10,071 nt of DNA from JBFKOL01 sp041628815 (GTDB taxonomy: Bacteria > Bacteroidota > Bacteroidia > Chitinophagales > Saprospiraceae). The stretch lies in assembly GCA_041628815.1 (NCBI GenBank), contig JBFKOL010000144.1, forward strand, positions 1-10,071. The letters are read 5' to 3'. Shown piece by piece: positions 1 to 6,660 of the stretch; position 1 is the stretch's first letter; the number at the start of each line of letters is the position of its first letter. Both the position numbers and the translations under genes were made by a program. The notes beneath the pieces were generated by a model. The model worked only from the letters and a program-made list of their open reading frames with translations, made no database searches and was not told the origin of the DNA.

Positions 1-23
1 ACTGCTGCTAATGTTCCTGTCAT
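1..23 (-). CDS. atpE: ATP synthase F0 subunit c, N-terminal fragment
   Basis: Only the first seven codons and part of the eighth are in the window, reading MTGTLAAV on the minus strand from an ATG at 21-23. Subunit c forms the proton-carrying rotor ring of the F1Fo ATP synthase in the inner membrane. The short N-terminus followed by a small-residue stretch fits Bacteroidota AtpE proteins, and the gene lies 41 bp downstream of atpB, where atpE is expected in the operon. The call rests on this position and the few visible residues; the essential carboxylate lies outside the window. Confidence 0.75.
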
Positions 24-64
24 AATTTCGTTATTTATAAAATTTACTTAATTATCTATTTGTT

Positions 65-1303
65 TCAGTGTTCGTGATGCTCTTCTATGGCAGCACCTAT
101 ATAAGATGCTGTTAATATGGTGAAGACGAAGGCCTGGATAAAAGCTACAAGCAATTCAATAGCCATCATAAACATGGTCAGAAGGATCGACCCCAAGGAA
201 GTGCCATAGGCCGCCGCAGGATTTTCTCCATTCTTGCCAAAGATGAATATCAGACCTACAAAAATCACGATTACCATATGCCCGGCCGTGATGTTGCCAA
301 AGAGACGAAGCATCAGGGTTATGGGTTTAATAAAAAGCCCCATCACCTCCACTGGGGTGACAATTACCTTTACCCATCCCGGGATTCCAGGCATATTGAA
401 TATATGTCCCCAGTAGTGTTTGTTTCCATGGATATTGGTCACAATGAAAGCCAACAAGGCCAATACCAACGTAACACTCAAGTTTCCTGTGACATTGGAT
501 CCGCCGAAAAAAGGAATTTGCCCAAACAGGTTCAACGCCAGGATGAAGAAAAACAAAGCCATGAGAAAAGGCTGAAATCGCTCCCATTGATTACCAAGAA
601 ATGGCTTGGCTACATCGTCCTGGATAAAGACAAAAACCGGCTCAATAAACGACTGCAGACCAGATGGGGCCATGCCCTCCCTTTTCTTATAGGCGGCTGC
701 AATCTTTAGAAACATCCAGCTCAGAAACAAGAAGATGATGAACATACTGGCCACATTCTTGGTAATAGACAAGTCGTGAAAGGATGTGATACCACCTCCA
801 AAAAGCCCCGCGTCAAGGGTACTCTTATTCTCAGCCAAATATTTTTGGTCTTCGTAACACACATAAATGGCGCTCTTCTTTTTGCCGTCAACCTCAGTTT
901 CAGCCGTGAAAATTGCATGTTCTCCCAACTCCACTTTACCATCGGGAAATGTATCGCCTTTCACGCGCCGTACGGATCCTTCAAACAATACATAGCGATT
1001 ATAGGCTACGCTTCCAGTACCGTGATAGTCTGCCTTGAAAACCGAAGAAGAAAAGAAGTCCCATCCATGTCCCGGTGCATAAAGGATACACGGTAGCGGA
1101 AAATGAAAAGGCCCAATGCTATAAATATTCTGATCACTGATGTGATGGAAAGCTACCGCTCCAGGATCAAACTCACTGTGATCTTCATGGTGCTCCGCAC
1201 AAGAGGCTTCTCCATCCCCTGCGTCTTCGGCATTCGCCGAAACAGAGAATGCCATGAAGGCAGCACCCAACAGTAAAAGCAACTTCCGAATACTTAAAAT
1301 CAT
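65..1303 (-). CDS. atpB: ATP synthase F0 subunit a
   Basis: Subunit a is the stator half-channel that passes protons to and from the c-ring of F1Fo ATP synthase. The ATG at 1301-1303 gives 412 residues; a GTG directly upstream (1304-1306) would add one. Residues 1-25 form a signal peptide ending in ANA, followed by about 160 residues that are probably periplasmic and rich in His and acidic residues (EHHEDH near 38, FHHISDQN near 52). Hydrophobic helices lie near 185-202, 242-262, 276-292, 315-330, 341-357 and 372-402. LMLRLFGNITAGH carries the essential arginine (R333, equivalent to E. coli R210), and the last helix carries E383 and Q390. The protein is much longer than E. coli subunit a (271 residues), mainly through the N-terminal extension, which is usual in Bacteroidota. 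It ends in a His-rich tail (EEHHEH). atpE follows after 41 bp, so this is probably the first gene of the operon. Confidence 0.96.
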   Translation of the reverse strand: MILSIRKLLLLLGAAFMAFSVSANAEDAGDGEASCAEHHEDHSEFDPGAVAFHHISDQNIYSIGPFHFPLPCILYAPGHGWDFFSSSVFKADYHGTGSVAYNRYVLFEGSVRRVKGDTFPDGKVELGEHAIFTAETEVDGKKKSAIYVCYEDQKYLAENKSTLDAGLFGGGITSFHDLSITKNVASMFIIFLFLSWMFLKIAAAYKKREGMAPSGLQSFIEPVFVFIQDDVAKPFLGNQWERFQPFLMALFFFILALNLFGQIPFFGGSNVTGNLSVTLVLALLAFIVTNIHGNKHYWGHIFNMPGIPGWVKVIVTPVEVMGLFIKPITLMLRLFGNITAGHMVIVIFVGLIFIFGKNGENPAAAYGTSLGSILLTMFMMAIELLVAFIQAFVFTILTASYIGAAIEEHHEH

Positions 1304-1330
1304 CACTTATGCGGTCCTCAAAATTCGCCG

Positions 1331-1338
1331 CAAAGGTA
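1331..1338 (-). promoter_or_regulatory. Candidate -7 box of the atpB promoter
   Basis: The minus strand reads TACCTTTG here, an exact match to the Bacteroidota -7 consensus TAnnTTTG, 27 bp upstream of the atpB ATG. It sits in an AT-rich context (TATACA just upstream). A partial -33-like TGTTT lies about 17 bp further upstream. This supports separate transcription of the atp operon rather than readthrough from rny. The box is a direct sequence match; promoter activity is inferred. Confidence 0.6.
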
Positions 1339-1380
1339 TGTATAATGCCCTTTTTAAACACAGCCTGGAGAACCTTTTTT

Positions 1381-1409
1381 TAAAAATATCCAGGTGAGGC
1401 AGACCACCT
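1381..1409 (-). terminator. Weak candidate terminator in the rny-atpB gap
   Basis: On the minus strand a 5-bp stem (AGGTG at 1405-1409 pairing with CACCT at 1392-1396, 8-nt loop) is followed by GGATATTTTT. It lies about 140 bp downstream of the rny stop and upstream of the atpB promoter box, so it could end rny transcription. The stem is short and the T run interrupted. An overlapping inverted repeat, CCTGGA (1364-1369) with TCCAGG (1389-1394), offers an alternative fold. A 4-bp hairpin nearer rny (1501-1514) followed by TTTT is weaker still. The rest of the 240-bp gap shows no gene. Confidence 0.25.
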
Positions 1410-1546
1410 TATTTTACGGGCACTTCAGGCCTGTTGGATAATGTTTTTGCACCTTCCTTCGAGATCGAATTTTAGTTCTTCAATGCGTTCTTAAATCAAA
1501 AGACTGAACGGTCTAGTATCAAGGGCTCCAAATTTAATTGGGTGCT

Positions 1547-3208
1547 CTATCGCGCAAATGTCGTGGCTCTTTTCTCCCGTATGACGGTGACCTTTACCTG
1601 ACCCGGGTATTGCATCTCGTTTTGAATCTTTTGCGAGATCATATAGGAAAGATCATCGGCGTAATCATCGCTTACCTTGTCACTTTCCACCACGACTCTC
1701 AGTTCTCGCCCTGCCTGTATGGCGTAAGCTTTCTGGACCCCGTCATACGCCATCGCCAACTCTTCCAATTCTCCTATGCGCTTCAGATAACTCTCCAATA
1801 TTTCCCTCCTTGCACCGGGACGAGCACCTGAAATAGCGTCACAAGCCTGTACAATGGGAGAGATGATATTGTTCATCTCGATTTCGTCATGGTGAGCACC
1901 AATGGCGTTGAGAACGGCAGAATGCTCTTTGTGTTTTTCGCAAATTTGCATTCCGAGTAATGCGTGCGAAAGATCAGATTCTTCTTCAGTCACCTTGCCC
2001 ACGTCATGCAAGAGGCCTGCTCTTTTTGCCATTTTTATTTGCTTGGAGCTCAGCCCTATTTCGGCTGCCATGGCCGCACATAACCTGGCTGTTTCGATGG
2101 AGTGCTTCAACAGATTCTGTCCATAGGACGACCTGAACCTCATGCGCCCGACCATCTTGATCAAATAGGGATGTAGGCCATGAATGTCCAGGTCAATTAC
2201 TGTTCGCTCACCGATTTCCACTATTTGTTCGTTGAGCTGTTTGCTCACCTTGGCTACTACTTCCTCGATCTTGGCGGGGTGAATCCTGCCATCCGCCACC
2301 AGTCGCTTTAACGACAACCGGCAAATTTCACGCCGGATAGGGTCAAAGCTGCTGATAACGATAGCTTCGGGCGTGTCGTCTACCACAAGTTCTGCCCCCG
2401 TAGCCGCCTCGATAGCCCGGATGTTTCTCCCTTCACGACCGATGATCTGGCCCTTGATGTCGTCCGAATCGAGATTGAATACGGAAACTGTGTTCTCGAT
2501 GGTATATTCGGCGCACATGCGCTGGATGGTTTGAATGACAATCTTCTTGGCTTCCTTGTTGGCCCCGGCTTTTGCCGCCGCAATTATGTCTTTCTCGATG
2601 CCCAGAGCTTCGGTCTCTGCCTTGGCCTTTACAGCTTCCAGCAACTTTTCTTTGGCCGCATTCTCGCTCATCTTTCCGATTGTCTCAAGCTCGCGAATGA
2701 TGCGTTCGTTGGCGCTTTCCAGTTCTTCCTTTCGCTTGTTGACGATCTTCAGCTGCTTTTCAAGATTCTCCTTTATGACCTTGACCTCACTTTCCCTCGC
2801 TTCAAATGCTTCTCTCTCACTGTTGAAGGCCTTCTGCTTTTGCTGGAGGTCGTTCTCAAGCGTCTTGACTTCCATCTCCCGCTCCTTCATGACCACCAGT
2901 TGTTCAGCCTTTTCGCTCTCGAATTTCGATTTCATCTGGCTGAACTTCTCCTTGGCCTCCTGGATTTTCTTTTGCTTTATCGAATTGTGTTTGCTTTCAG
3001 CTTTGGCAAGAAGCTTTTCTGCTCTGGTCTCAGCTTCGTCGACGATTCTCTTCGATGTGATCTTTGCCTCCTGCAAGGTGAGGTCTGCTTTTTTATTGAT
3101 CTCGTCGATCTTCGACTTTTGCATCTTCTTGATGACGAAATTCATGATTGTGAAGCCAATTACTAGGCCAACAACCAGTCCGCCAATAAGTCCTATTCCT
3201 ATATCCAT
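1547..3208 (-). CDS. rny: Ribonuclease Y
   Basis: RNase Y is a membrane-anchored endoribonuclease that starts decay and processing of many mRNAs. The 553-residue protein shows the full family layout: one N-terminal membrane helix (about 4-26), a long highly charged coiled coil (about 30-215), a KH RNA-binding domain around residues 245-300 with the GREG loop (IIGREGRNIRAIE, 255-267), and an HD hydrolase domain with H369, the H401-D402 pair (GLLHDVGKV) and AHHDE near 438-442, ending in a conserved C-terminal region. Length is close to the usual 510-560. It lies 67 bp downstream of zapA on the same strand and probably shares the pheT-zapA transcript. All catalytic metal-binding motifs I can judge are intact. 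Confidence 0.97.
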   Translation of the reverse strand: MDIGIGLIGGLVVGLVIGFTIMNFVIKKMQKSKIDEINKKADLTLQEAKITSKRIVDEAETRAEKLLAKAESKHNSIKQKKIQEAKEKFSQMKSKFESEKAEQLVVMKEREMEVKTLENDLQQKQKAFNSEREAFEARESEVKVIKENLEKQLKIVNKRKEELESANERIIRELETIGKMSENAAKEKLLEAVKAKAETEALGIEKDIIAAAKAGANKEAKKIVIQTIQRMCAEYTIENTVSVFNLDSDDIKGQIIGREGRNIRAIEAATGAELVVDDTPEAIVISSFDPIRREICRLSLKRLVADGRIHPAKIEEVVAKVSKQLNEQIVEIGERTVIDLDIHGLHPYLIKMVGRMRFRSSYGQNLLKHSIETARLCAAMAAEIGLSSKQIKMAKRAGLLHDVGKVTEEESDLSHALLGMQICEKHKEHSAVLNAIGAHHDEIEMNNIISPIVQACDAISGARPGARREILESYLKRIGELEELAMAYDGVQKAYAIQAGRELRVVVESDKVSDDYADDLSYMISQKIQNEMQYPGQVKVTVIREKRATTFAR

Positions 3209-3235
3209 ACGATCTTCATTAAATGATTAAACCAT

Positions 3236-3251
3236 CGGATCCATTGATCCG
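3236..3251. repeat. Hairpin between zapA and rny
   Basis: A perfect 6-bp inverted repeat, CGGATC (3236-3241) and GATCCG (3246-3251), encloses a 4-base loop in the 67-bp zapA-rny gap. No T run follows on either strand, so it does not look like a terminator. On the minus strand it would form a stem-loop in the rny leader, about 28 nt before the rny ATG. Copies of CTTCATT and AACCATCG occur on both sides (3214-3220 with 3230-3237, and 3253-3259 with 3261-3268). A role in mRNA processing or stability is speculative. Confidence 0.45.
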
Positions 3252-3275
3252 TCTTCATTCAACCATCGAAAAGAA

Positions 3276-3569
3276 TCAGGTAAGGACCTCGTCAAGAAGC
3301 GATTCGAGGTGTCCCAATTTTTTCATGCACTCATCCAATTGGCCGGTCTTCCTGGTAGCAAGACTCTCCATTTGATTTTCTATGAGTGCCATGGACAGAC
3401 AGTCCTGTTTGTCCAATTGGGCGTATTTGAGCCTGTATTGCGTAAGCTGGGCCTGAAGTGCCTTTTCTACTTTTCTCAATTCTTTGGCCTCTTCAGATGT
3501 ACATTTCACGGGGTACTTCCTACCCTCTATGGTGATATTAACGGTTGAAAAACCTTTGTTAGGCGTCAT
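3276..3569 (-). CDS. zapA: Cell division protein ZapA
   Basis: ZapA binds FtsZ and cross-links its filaments at midcell. The 97-residue protein begins with the family's beta-strand region (VNITIEGRKYPVKC, about 10-23). A helical region follows with EEAKELRKVEKAL and then DKQDCLSMALIENQME, matching the Bacteroidota form in which DKQDYLAMA is typical. The remainder is a coiled coil (about 60-97). Length is normal for the family (about 95-110). Its ATG directly follows the TAG of the upstream coiled-coil gene with no spacer, which suggests translational coupling. Placement between pheT and rny supports the assignment. Confidence 0.93.
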   Translation of the reverse strand: MTPNKGFSTVNITIEGRKYPVKCTSEEAKELRKVEKALQAQLTQYRLKYAQLDKQDCLSMALIENQMESLATRKTGQLDECMKKLGHLESLLDEVLT

Positions 3570-3863
3570 CTACTTATCTACCATTGCTATACACTCGTTC
3601 AATTCATCAAGACATCTGTCCAACTCTGCTTTTACCTGCTCGACATTTATTTTGCTGTGACTTTTTTCAGATTCAACATCTGTTGCCTCTAAATCGGAGG
3701 ACATTCCTCCCTTCACTGATTTCGATAGTTGATTTATTTCTTCCTTTAAACGGATATTCTCCTTAAATAATATTTGATTCTCTTTTTTAAGCCGACGAAT
3801 CATTTCTACGGCTTTATGAACCTTGAGTTCCAATACGTTTATTCGATCTAAAAGTTCTTCCAT
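3570..3863 (-). CDS. Small coiled-coil protein, ZapB-like division factor candidate
   Basis: A 97-residue protein of unproven function, almost entirely predicted coiled coil. Residues 1-45 form an amphipathic heptad helix (MEELLDRINVLELKVHKAVE, then RRLKKENQILFKENIRLKEE). A polar, Ser/Glu-rich linker spans about 46-72, and a C-terminal helix follows with VKAELDRCLDELNECIAMV. Such a protein encoded directly before zapA resembles ZapB, which bridges ZapA to the division apparatus in enterobacteria; similarity there is in size, coiled-coil nature and context rather than in motifs. I chose the ATG at 3861-3863. An in-frame TTG at 3902 would add 13 residues unlike the coiled coil and almost touch the pheT stop. 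The gap to pheT is 40 bp and the stop abuts the zapA ATG. Confidence 0.8.
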   Translation of the reverse strand: MEELLDRINVLELKVHKAVEMIRRLKKENQILFKENIRLKEEINQLSKSVKGGMSSDLEATDVESEKSHSKINVEQVKAELDRCLDELNECIAMVDK

Positions 3864-3903
3864 TTGGTGCCAAAAAATACGGCAATTATGCAGAATGTCC
3901 AAA

Positions 3904-6336
3904 TCATCTGATCACCGCCCCCAACTGCGATTTACACCTCCCCAGTATTCTTTCTACGACCTTGTCAACATCTTTGTCACGAAGACTTTTTTCCTTATCA
4001 ACAAAAGTAAGGGCAATGGCATAGGACTTTTTTCCAACGTGTTTTAGATCATCGTCGATGTATACATCAAACAAAGTTATTTCGTCAAGGATGGATCCTC
4101 CGGCACGCCTGACGACTTCTTCCAACCGGTCATACCTGGTCTTCTGGTCCATAACCAATGCCAGGTCGCGTCGTACTGAAGGATACTTAGGTATCTCTGA
4201 TACAACGACCTGATTTTTTTGATGTCGCGACAAGAGGGGATCCAGCATCATTTCGGCATAGTATACCTCTCCCTTGACACCGGCCTGTCCTCTCATAGAA
4301 GCTGAGGCGATACCGAGTCGGGACAGTTCGTTCGGTCCATTATGAAAAAGTAAACCACCCGAAAATCTTTCATCATTCAATTCAGAAACCTGGTACCTGT
4401 CAATGCCCAACCTGTCGAGAATTTCTACGACGGTTCTTTTGATCGTGTAAAAGCTGGCGGACTCTCTTTTGACAAGCCAGCTATCGCGTTCTTCATCACC
4501 GGTCACAACGAGACCCAACACCTGATGTTCCTTGATATCTCCATTTTCGCTGTTATAGGCAGCTCCGACCTCGAAAAGACGCAAATTGGTTTGCTGTCTG
4601 TTGTGGTTGTAGGCTACCGAAAGAAGCATGGACATCATCATTTCTGGCCGCATCGCATCCAGGTGAATGTTGGAAGTATTGTTGATATGGATGATTTTGT
4701 CAGTCCATCCTTTTAATGGACCAGTATACAGTTTGGACTCTATCAGTGACAATCCCATCATTTCATTGTACCCCCGGCCAACTAAGAATTCTTTCAGCTT
4801 CCTGCTAAGTCCATACCTGTCCACGTCCGACTGAATAGCTACACTGGTATTGATTCGATCTTCTGTCTGAACATTGTTAAATCCATAAATTCTAAGTATC
4901 TCCTCGATTACATCAATCTCTCTGGTGACGTCAGCCTTATCCGTAGGCACTTGAACGGTGAATACATTTCCGTCGCTATTGCTTGTCATACGAAGCGCCT
5001 TAAAAAGATTCTCTACTTCCTTCTTGGAAAGGGTGTTGCCCACAAGGGTATTGATTCTGTCCAGCCTCACCTTCACTGATGTTGGCCGTATTGGTTGGGG
5101 GTATTCATCAACGAGTCTCGATTGAATATTGGCCTCTGCAAAAGAAGTTATGAGGTCAACCGCCCTGGAAAGGGCCGCAACGGTGATATTGGGATCGGTT
5201 CCTTTTTCAAAACACTTGGCCGCGTCTGTCCTTAGGAGGTGAGACATGCTGGTTTTGCGTATACGGGTGGCATTGAAATGTGCCGACTCCAAGAAAATAT
5301 CCGTGGTAATATCGGTTACGCCACTGTCTATTCCCCCATAAACACCTGCTATGCACATACCTTTTTCTTTACCATTACAGATCATGAGGTCCTCGGCGCC
5401 AAGCTTGCGGTCCAAACCGTCAAGTGATTTGAAAAGGGTGCCGCTGGAAAGATTCTTTACGATGATTTTATTACCCTCTATTTTTGATTGATCAAACGCA
5501 TGCAAGGGTTGACCAAATTCGTGAAGTACATAGTTGGTGATATCTACGATGTTGTTTATCGGCCGGACGTCCACTGCCCTGAGTCGCCACTGCATCCATG
5601 CAGGAGAATCACCTATAGTGACCCCTGAAAGACTTATCCCGGAGTAACGAGGGCAGCCCTCCGTGTCCTCCAAGACTACGTCGATCACCGGTGGTGCTTC
5701 GATGGTTGCCAGGTCCGGTGTCTGCGGGAGATTCAAGGGCCACTCTTTATCATACTTAAACGAATAATGAGCCGCAAGATCTCTGGCTACCCCTATATGC
5801 GAGGTCGCATCGGACCTATTGGGCGTCAAACCTATGTCATAGACATAATCCGTTTCAACCTTAATGTGTTCGGAAAGTGGGGTGCCGACTTCGAGATCTC
5901 CAGGTAATACCATGATGCCCGAGTGATCACTACCTATACCTATTTCATCTTCGGCACAAATCATTCCTTCTGACACCTCTCCCCTGATCTTACCTTTCTT
6001 AATTTTAAAGGGTTCACCGTCGTATGGGTACAGCGTAGTGCCGACCTTGGCTACCGGAACTTTCTGCCCTTCAGCAACATTGGGTGCACCACACACAATG
6101 GGAAGGATCGATCCATTGCCTACATCGACTTTTGTGAGTGTAAGACGGTCTGCATTGGGATGCTTCATACATGCCACCACATGACCTACCACCAAACCTT
6201 CAAGGCCTCCTGGTATGCTCTCGATTTTTTCCATACCCTCCACCTCGAGTCCAAGGTTTGTCAATATTTCCGAAAGCGACTCCGGATCATCCGGAATCTC
6301 GATGTAGTCTTTGAGCCAGCTATAAGAAATCTTCAT
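3904..6336 (-). CDS. pheT: Phenylalanine-tRNA ligase beta subunit
   Basis: The beta subunit of the heterotetrameric phenylalanyl-tRNA synthetase, which charges tRNA-Phe in the cytoplasm together with PheS (not in this window). The 810-residue protein has the expected domains in order: an N-terminal module starting MKISYSWLKDYIEIP; an OB-fold tRNA-binding domain (about 42-150, HPNADRLTLTKVDVG and ICAEDEIGIG); the B3/B4 editing region (about 211-385, with NNIVDITNYV and GQPLHAFD); B5 (about 412-485); a catalytic-like core (about 500-700, with LRLFEVGAAY); and a C-terminal FDX-ACB anticodon-binding domain (about 716-809, KYPSVRRDLALVMD). Length and motifs are typical for the family. It appears to open the pheT / coiled-coil / zapA / rny transcript and is not next to pheS on this side. 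Confidence 0.97.
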   Translation of the reverse strand: MKISYSWLKDYIEIPDDPESLSEILTNLGLEVEGMEKIESIPGGLEGLVVGHVVACMKHPNADRLTLTKVDVGNGSILPIVCGAPNVAEGQKVPVAKVGTTLYPYDGEPFKIKKGKIRGEVSEGMICAEDEIGIGSDHSGIMVLPGDLEVGTPLSEHIKVETDYVYDIGLTPNRSDATSHIGVARDLAAHYSFKYDKEWPLNLPQTPDLATIEAPPVIDVVLEDTEGCPRYSGISLSGVTIGDSPAWMQWRLRAVDVRPINNIVDITNYVLHEFGQPLHAFDQSKIEGNKIIVKNLSSGTLFKSLDGLDRKLGAEDLMICNGKEKGMCIAGVYGGIDSGVTDITTDIFLESAHFNATRIRKTSMSHLLRTDAAKCFEKGTDPNITVAALSRAVDLITSFAEANIQSRLVDEYPQPIRPTSVKVRLDRINTLVGNTLSKKEVENLFKALRMTSNSDGNVFTVQVPTDKADVTREIDVIEEILRIYGFNNVQTEDRINTSVAIQSDVDRYGLSRKLKEFLVGRGYNEMMGLSLIESKLYTGPLKGWTDKIIHINNTSNIHLDAMRPEMMMSMLLSVAYNHNRQQTNLRLFEVGAAYNSENGDIKEHQVLGLVVTGDEERDSWLVKRESASFYTIKRTVVEILDRLGIDRYQVSELNDERFSGGLLFHNGPNELSRLGIASASMRGQAGVKGEVYYAEMMLDPLLSRHQKNQVVVSEIPKYPSVRRDLALVMDQKTRYDRLEEVVRRAGGSILDEITLFDVYIDDDLKHVGKKSYAIALTFVDKEKSLRDKDVDKVVERILGRCKSQLGAVIR

Positions 6337-6358
6337 AATAGATTTTGACGTTGGCCTG

Positions 6359-6366
6359 CAAATATA
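6359..6366 (-). promoter_or_regulatory. Candidate -7 box of the pheT promoter
   Basis: The minus strand reads TATATTTG, an exact match to the Bacteroidota TAnnTTTG box, followed by CAGG and lying 22 bp before the pheT ATG. That implies a very short leader. No clear TTG-type -33 element is visible at the usual distance; the inverted repeat at 6378-6404 occupies that space instead. Confidence 0.55.
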
Positions 6367-6377
6367 TGGATTCTCTT

Positions 6378-6404
6378 AGGTGACATCCATGCGTAAGGTC
6401 ACCT
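6378..6404. promoter_or_regulatory. Inverted repeat upstream of pheT, possible operator
   Basis: AGGTGAC (6378-6384) and GTCACCT (6398-6404) are perfect 7-bp inverted arms separated by 13 bp. The element begins 11 bp upstream of the candidate -7 box and covers the expected -33 region, where a dimeric regulator would interfere with or assist RNA polymerase. It has no T run and lies beyond any nearby gene end, so a terminator role is less likely. The regulator is unknown and the operator role is inferred from position only. Confidence 0.35.
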
Positions 6405-6412
6405 CAATGCTA

Positions 6413-6568
6413 TCACAAGGGGACCTTTTGGATTACCCATCGAAATTTTTCAAGCATTGGTCGTGAAAAGTTGAATGATGGCACCTCAGCAAGAATATTT
6501 GAAATAGTCTTAGCGCAAAATCCTGGAACAGTCCGTCTCAATTGCGACATCAGCGTTTCGGGATCCAT
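6413..6568 (-). pseudogene. Possible decayed IS110-type transposase fragment
   Basis: An ATG-started frame of 51 codons, open upstream as far as a TAA at 6608-6610. Its middle reads RRTVPGFCAKTISNILAEVP, then SFNFSRPMLEKFRW. This resembles the helix-hairpin-helix-like segment of IS110 C-terminal domains (Transposase_20), usually written as IPGIGxxTAxxLLAE(I/L) followed by FxxxxxLAA. The glycine-rich hairpin is altered (GFCAK in place of GIGPK), and the DEDD N-terminal domain and element ends are absent, so any transposase here is a dead remnant. The likeness is by eye over about 35 residues; it may also be chance or an uncharacterised small protein. Confidence 0.25.
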
Positions 6569-6627
6569 TCGCCATATGCATACTATCGGTTTAGTAGCTT
6601 GACTGATTTAAAAATCCACAAGAAGTT

Positions 6628-6660
6628 AGAGCGGAGGGTTCAACGGAACCAGCCGCTCTT
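6628..6660 (-). terminator. Hairpin after the aminotransferase gene
   Basis: Directly after the stop codon, AGAGCGG (6628-6634) pairs with CCGCTCT (6653-6659). An inner stem, GGTT (6637-6640) with AACC (6647-6650), is separated from it by a symmetrical AG/AG internal loop. Read on the minus strand, the stem is preceded by AAAA and followed by AACTTCTT and then ATTTTT further on. The strong stem and position fit a transcription terminator, although the T tract is imperfect. Confidence 0.6.

Larger units (their letters stand above)
6337..6660. other. 324-bp intergenic region between aminotransferase and pheT
   Basis: No full-length gene is visible here. From pheT outward it contains the candidate pheT promoter (6359-6366), an inverted repeat (6378-6404), a short minus-strand open frame with transposase-like wording (6413-6568) and a strong hairpin next to the aminotransferase stop (6628-6660). 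A plus-strand open frame runs antisense to the transposase-like frame (about 6387-6602) but has no ATG until close to its end and recalls nothing known. No tRNA-like or riboswitch-like structure was recognised. Confidence 0.7.

Noticed and set aside
1435..1495. Minus-strand in-frame stretch reading IEELKFDLEGRCKNIIQQA downstream of rny
   Set aside because: It looks protein-like but is under 25 codons between two stops with no start codon. It could be chance or the tail of a lost gene, and nothing supports a call.
2531..3230. Two long plus-strand open frames (211 and 231 codons) opposite rny
   Set aside because: They are antisense to the coiled-coil region of RNase Y. Their Leu/Ser/Phe-rich translations are the expected mirror of Lys/Glu-rich codons, and no start signal or family likeness was seen.
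3864..3902. TTG start adding 13 residues to the coiled-coil protein
   Set aside because: The added residues (with Cys, Trp and His) break the heptad pattern, and an ATG directly at the start of the coiled coil is the simpler choice.
6387..6602. Plus-strand stop-to-stop open frame of about 70 codons in the pheT-aminotransferase gap
   Set aside because: It has no ATG until close to its end and no recognisable motif. It is antisense to the transposase-like frame and to the pheT promoter orientation.
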